Made by a program: the position numbers and the translations under genes. The notes under the pieces were generated by a model. It ran no database searches. It had not been told where the DNA came from and saw only the letters and a program-made list of their open reading frames with translations. A stretch of DNA of 64,000 nt from Favolaschia claudopus (lineage: Eukaryota; Basidiomycota; Agaricomycetes; Agaricales; Mycenaceae). The stretch spans positions 2,046,001 through 2,110,000 of the forward strand of contig JAWWNJ010000018.1 in the NCBI GenBank assembly GCA_037176885.1, in the 5' to 3' direction. Shown here piece after piece: positions 63,054 to 64,000 of this stretch. Each line of letters starts with the position of its first letter. Positions within the stretch are counted from its first letter, which is position 1.

Positions 63054-63077
63054 CCGCCCACCTCTTGAGGTGGGCGG
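63054..63077. other. Perfect 11-bp stem hairpin
   Basis: CCGCCCACCTC, two bases, then GAGGTGGGCGG, directly after the tRNA-like sequence. It could stabilise the RNA end of a SINE-like transcript; the role is inference. Confidence 0.6.
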
Positions 63078-64000
63078 CCGAACAAATCCGGATATCATGC
63101 CCTCCCTCGGCCGATGGTCGGTGGTCGGTCCGAGCTCCTTGAGATTTCTTCAAGAGGCGACACTTACAGTAGATTTCATGTAGCTCCTTCAATTCTTCAC
63201 AGATTTCTTAGCACAAAGTGAGAGCCCCCCACAAGTTATATGTTAGGTCCCTGTTTGTGAAGTTTTCTGGTCTGTGCGAGGACCATACTGTATGCAGTTC
63301 GCAGATTGATCTTGGACTTCTGCCTTCGGCAGAAAGGATGACAAGGTTACATTGCGTCAGCATCCAAACACTGTCCAAACATGTCTCGCCAGCATTTGCG
63401 GTGTGCGGAGGTCGGACCGAACCCCGTGACCCCCCTCCCCCCCCCTCGCCAGATTTCTGAGCATGATATCGTAATTTTTCTGTCCGCCCTCCTCTTGCCC
63501 ACCCTCGGAGAAACAATTTAGACACTCCGAGATTCCGCCGCGCCGATTTCGGCTGACCAACCTCATGACCACACTGGCACGTGATCGCCCTACGATCGTG
63601 TCACTCACGCCAAGCGGTAGTGCGGCACCGACAACCCCGTTTGGAGAAACACAGCCCCTCGTTGAGTTTGAAGGATCACGGGCAGCCGAATGATTAACAA
63701 TTAGTGATACAGTCAATGTACTGCTAGACTCCGACATGGGCCGATAAACGGCCCGCAGTGAGGATAATGGAATATTGATTGATTGATTCTCTCTGGTAGA
63801 GCGTTGACGCTGTGTCGTGGCTCTCCAGCACACGCAGTAATATACGCGGAGGTGGCAACCGGCTGAGTTCCAGTGTTGATTGCCGAACTCCAACGCTGTC
63901 CGGCAACTCGGCATTGGACTCCAGTGGGCTTCCGTTACCTTTCACTGGACTACGCTGGAGTCCGCTGGATTACATTGGAGGCCGTTGGAAGCCGCTCCCA
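63078..64000. other. No supported gene; degenerate CTGGA-type repeat at the edge
   Basis: 63925-63995 carries TTGGACTCCAGTGGG, CACTGGACTACGCTGGAGTC, CGCTGGATTACATTGGAGGC and CGTTGGAAGCC, an irregular repeat of about 11-12 bp that may continue past the window. A 185-codon minus frame at 63357-63914 has no known motif. Confidence 0.4.

Noticed and set aside
63357..63914. 185-codon minus frame near the right edge
   Set aside because: No motif, low-quality composition, and competing frames on the plus strand.
1..64000. CRISPR arrays, bacterial operons, rRNA genes
   Set aside because: No regularly spaced identical repeats with unique spacers, no ribosome-binding-site/operon structure, and no rRNA core sequences seen; introns show the DNA is eukaryotic.

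Overview
The window reads as nuclear DNA of a filamentous basidiomycete, most likely a mushroom-forming Agaricomycete with a repeat-swollen genome. The evidence is many 45-60 nt GT-AG introns, Plavaka, hAT and Tc1/mariner transposons, several Tad/L1-like LINEs, and protein families I associate with Agaricomycetes. The genus cannot be named from sequence alone. Most of the 64 kb is transposon-derived and nested; only two genes look complete and intact.

Layout. 1-4.5 kb: LINE-A (minus), one frame open to the window edge, so its 3' end lies outside. 4.5-8.3 kb: mostly non-coding, with a diverged tandem duplication and a hAT-type MITE. 8.3-9.5 kb: frameshifted Plavaka transposase C-terminus (minus). 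9.6-10.1 kb: three copies of a short repeat ending in CATTCCGAGGG. 10.4-13.5 kb: intact eight-exon gene (minus) with HECT-like features. 16-21 kb: LINE-B (plus) with an endonuclease, a degenerate RNase H-like domain and then an RT, broken by frameshifts and a MITE. 22.5-28.2 kb: MITEs, a DIRS-like RT fragment and a cluster of GC-rich palindromic repeats.

28.7-31.7 kb: a TIR-bounded Tc1/mariner element carrying a DD34E transposase gene on the plus strand and an unrelated multi-exon gene facing it on the minus strand, which is the most unusual arrangement here. 32.4-34.5 kb: a hAT element with a perfect 8-bp target duplication whose catalytic core is deleted. 36.7-37.3 kb: a weak unrecognised gene candidate. 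39.4-40.0 kb: a hAT MITE with a perfect 8-bp duplication. 41.7-44.8 kb: an intact twelve-exon gene (plus) of an Agaricomycete family resembling MULE transposases. 45-50.5 kb: dispersed repeats, including a 1-kb composite inverted structure. 50.7-55.9 kb: LINE-C (minus; ORF1, endonuclease, RT, RNase H) with two MITEs at TA sites. 56.4-57.8 kb: a strand-asymmetric stretch. 58.1-58.9 kb: an unrecognised gene with one frameshift. 59.2-60.7 kb: a near-complete foldback Tc1-type element and a second MITE. The rest is short repeats, tRNA-like heads and sequence in which I see nothing.

The genes do not form a pathway. The picture is of repeated insertion into older insertions: MITEs in LINE-B, LINE-C and the DIRS fragment, and short repeats landing in each other. 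Exon structures are my own reading of splice sites and phase. Family names rest on motif recognition and need database searches.
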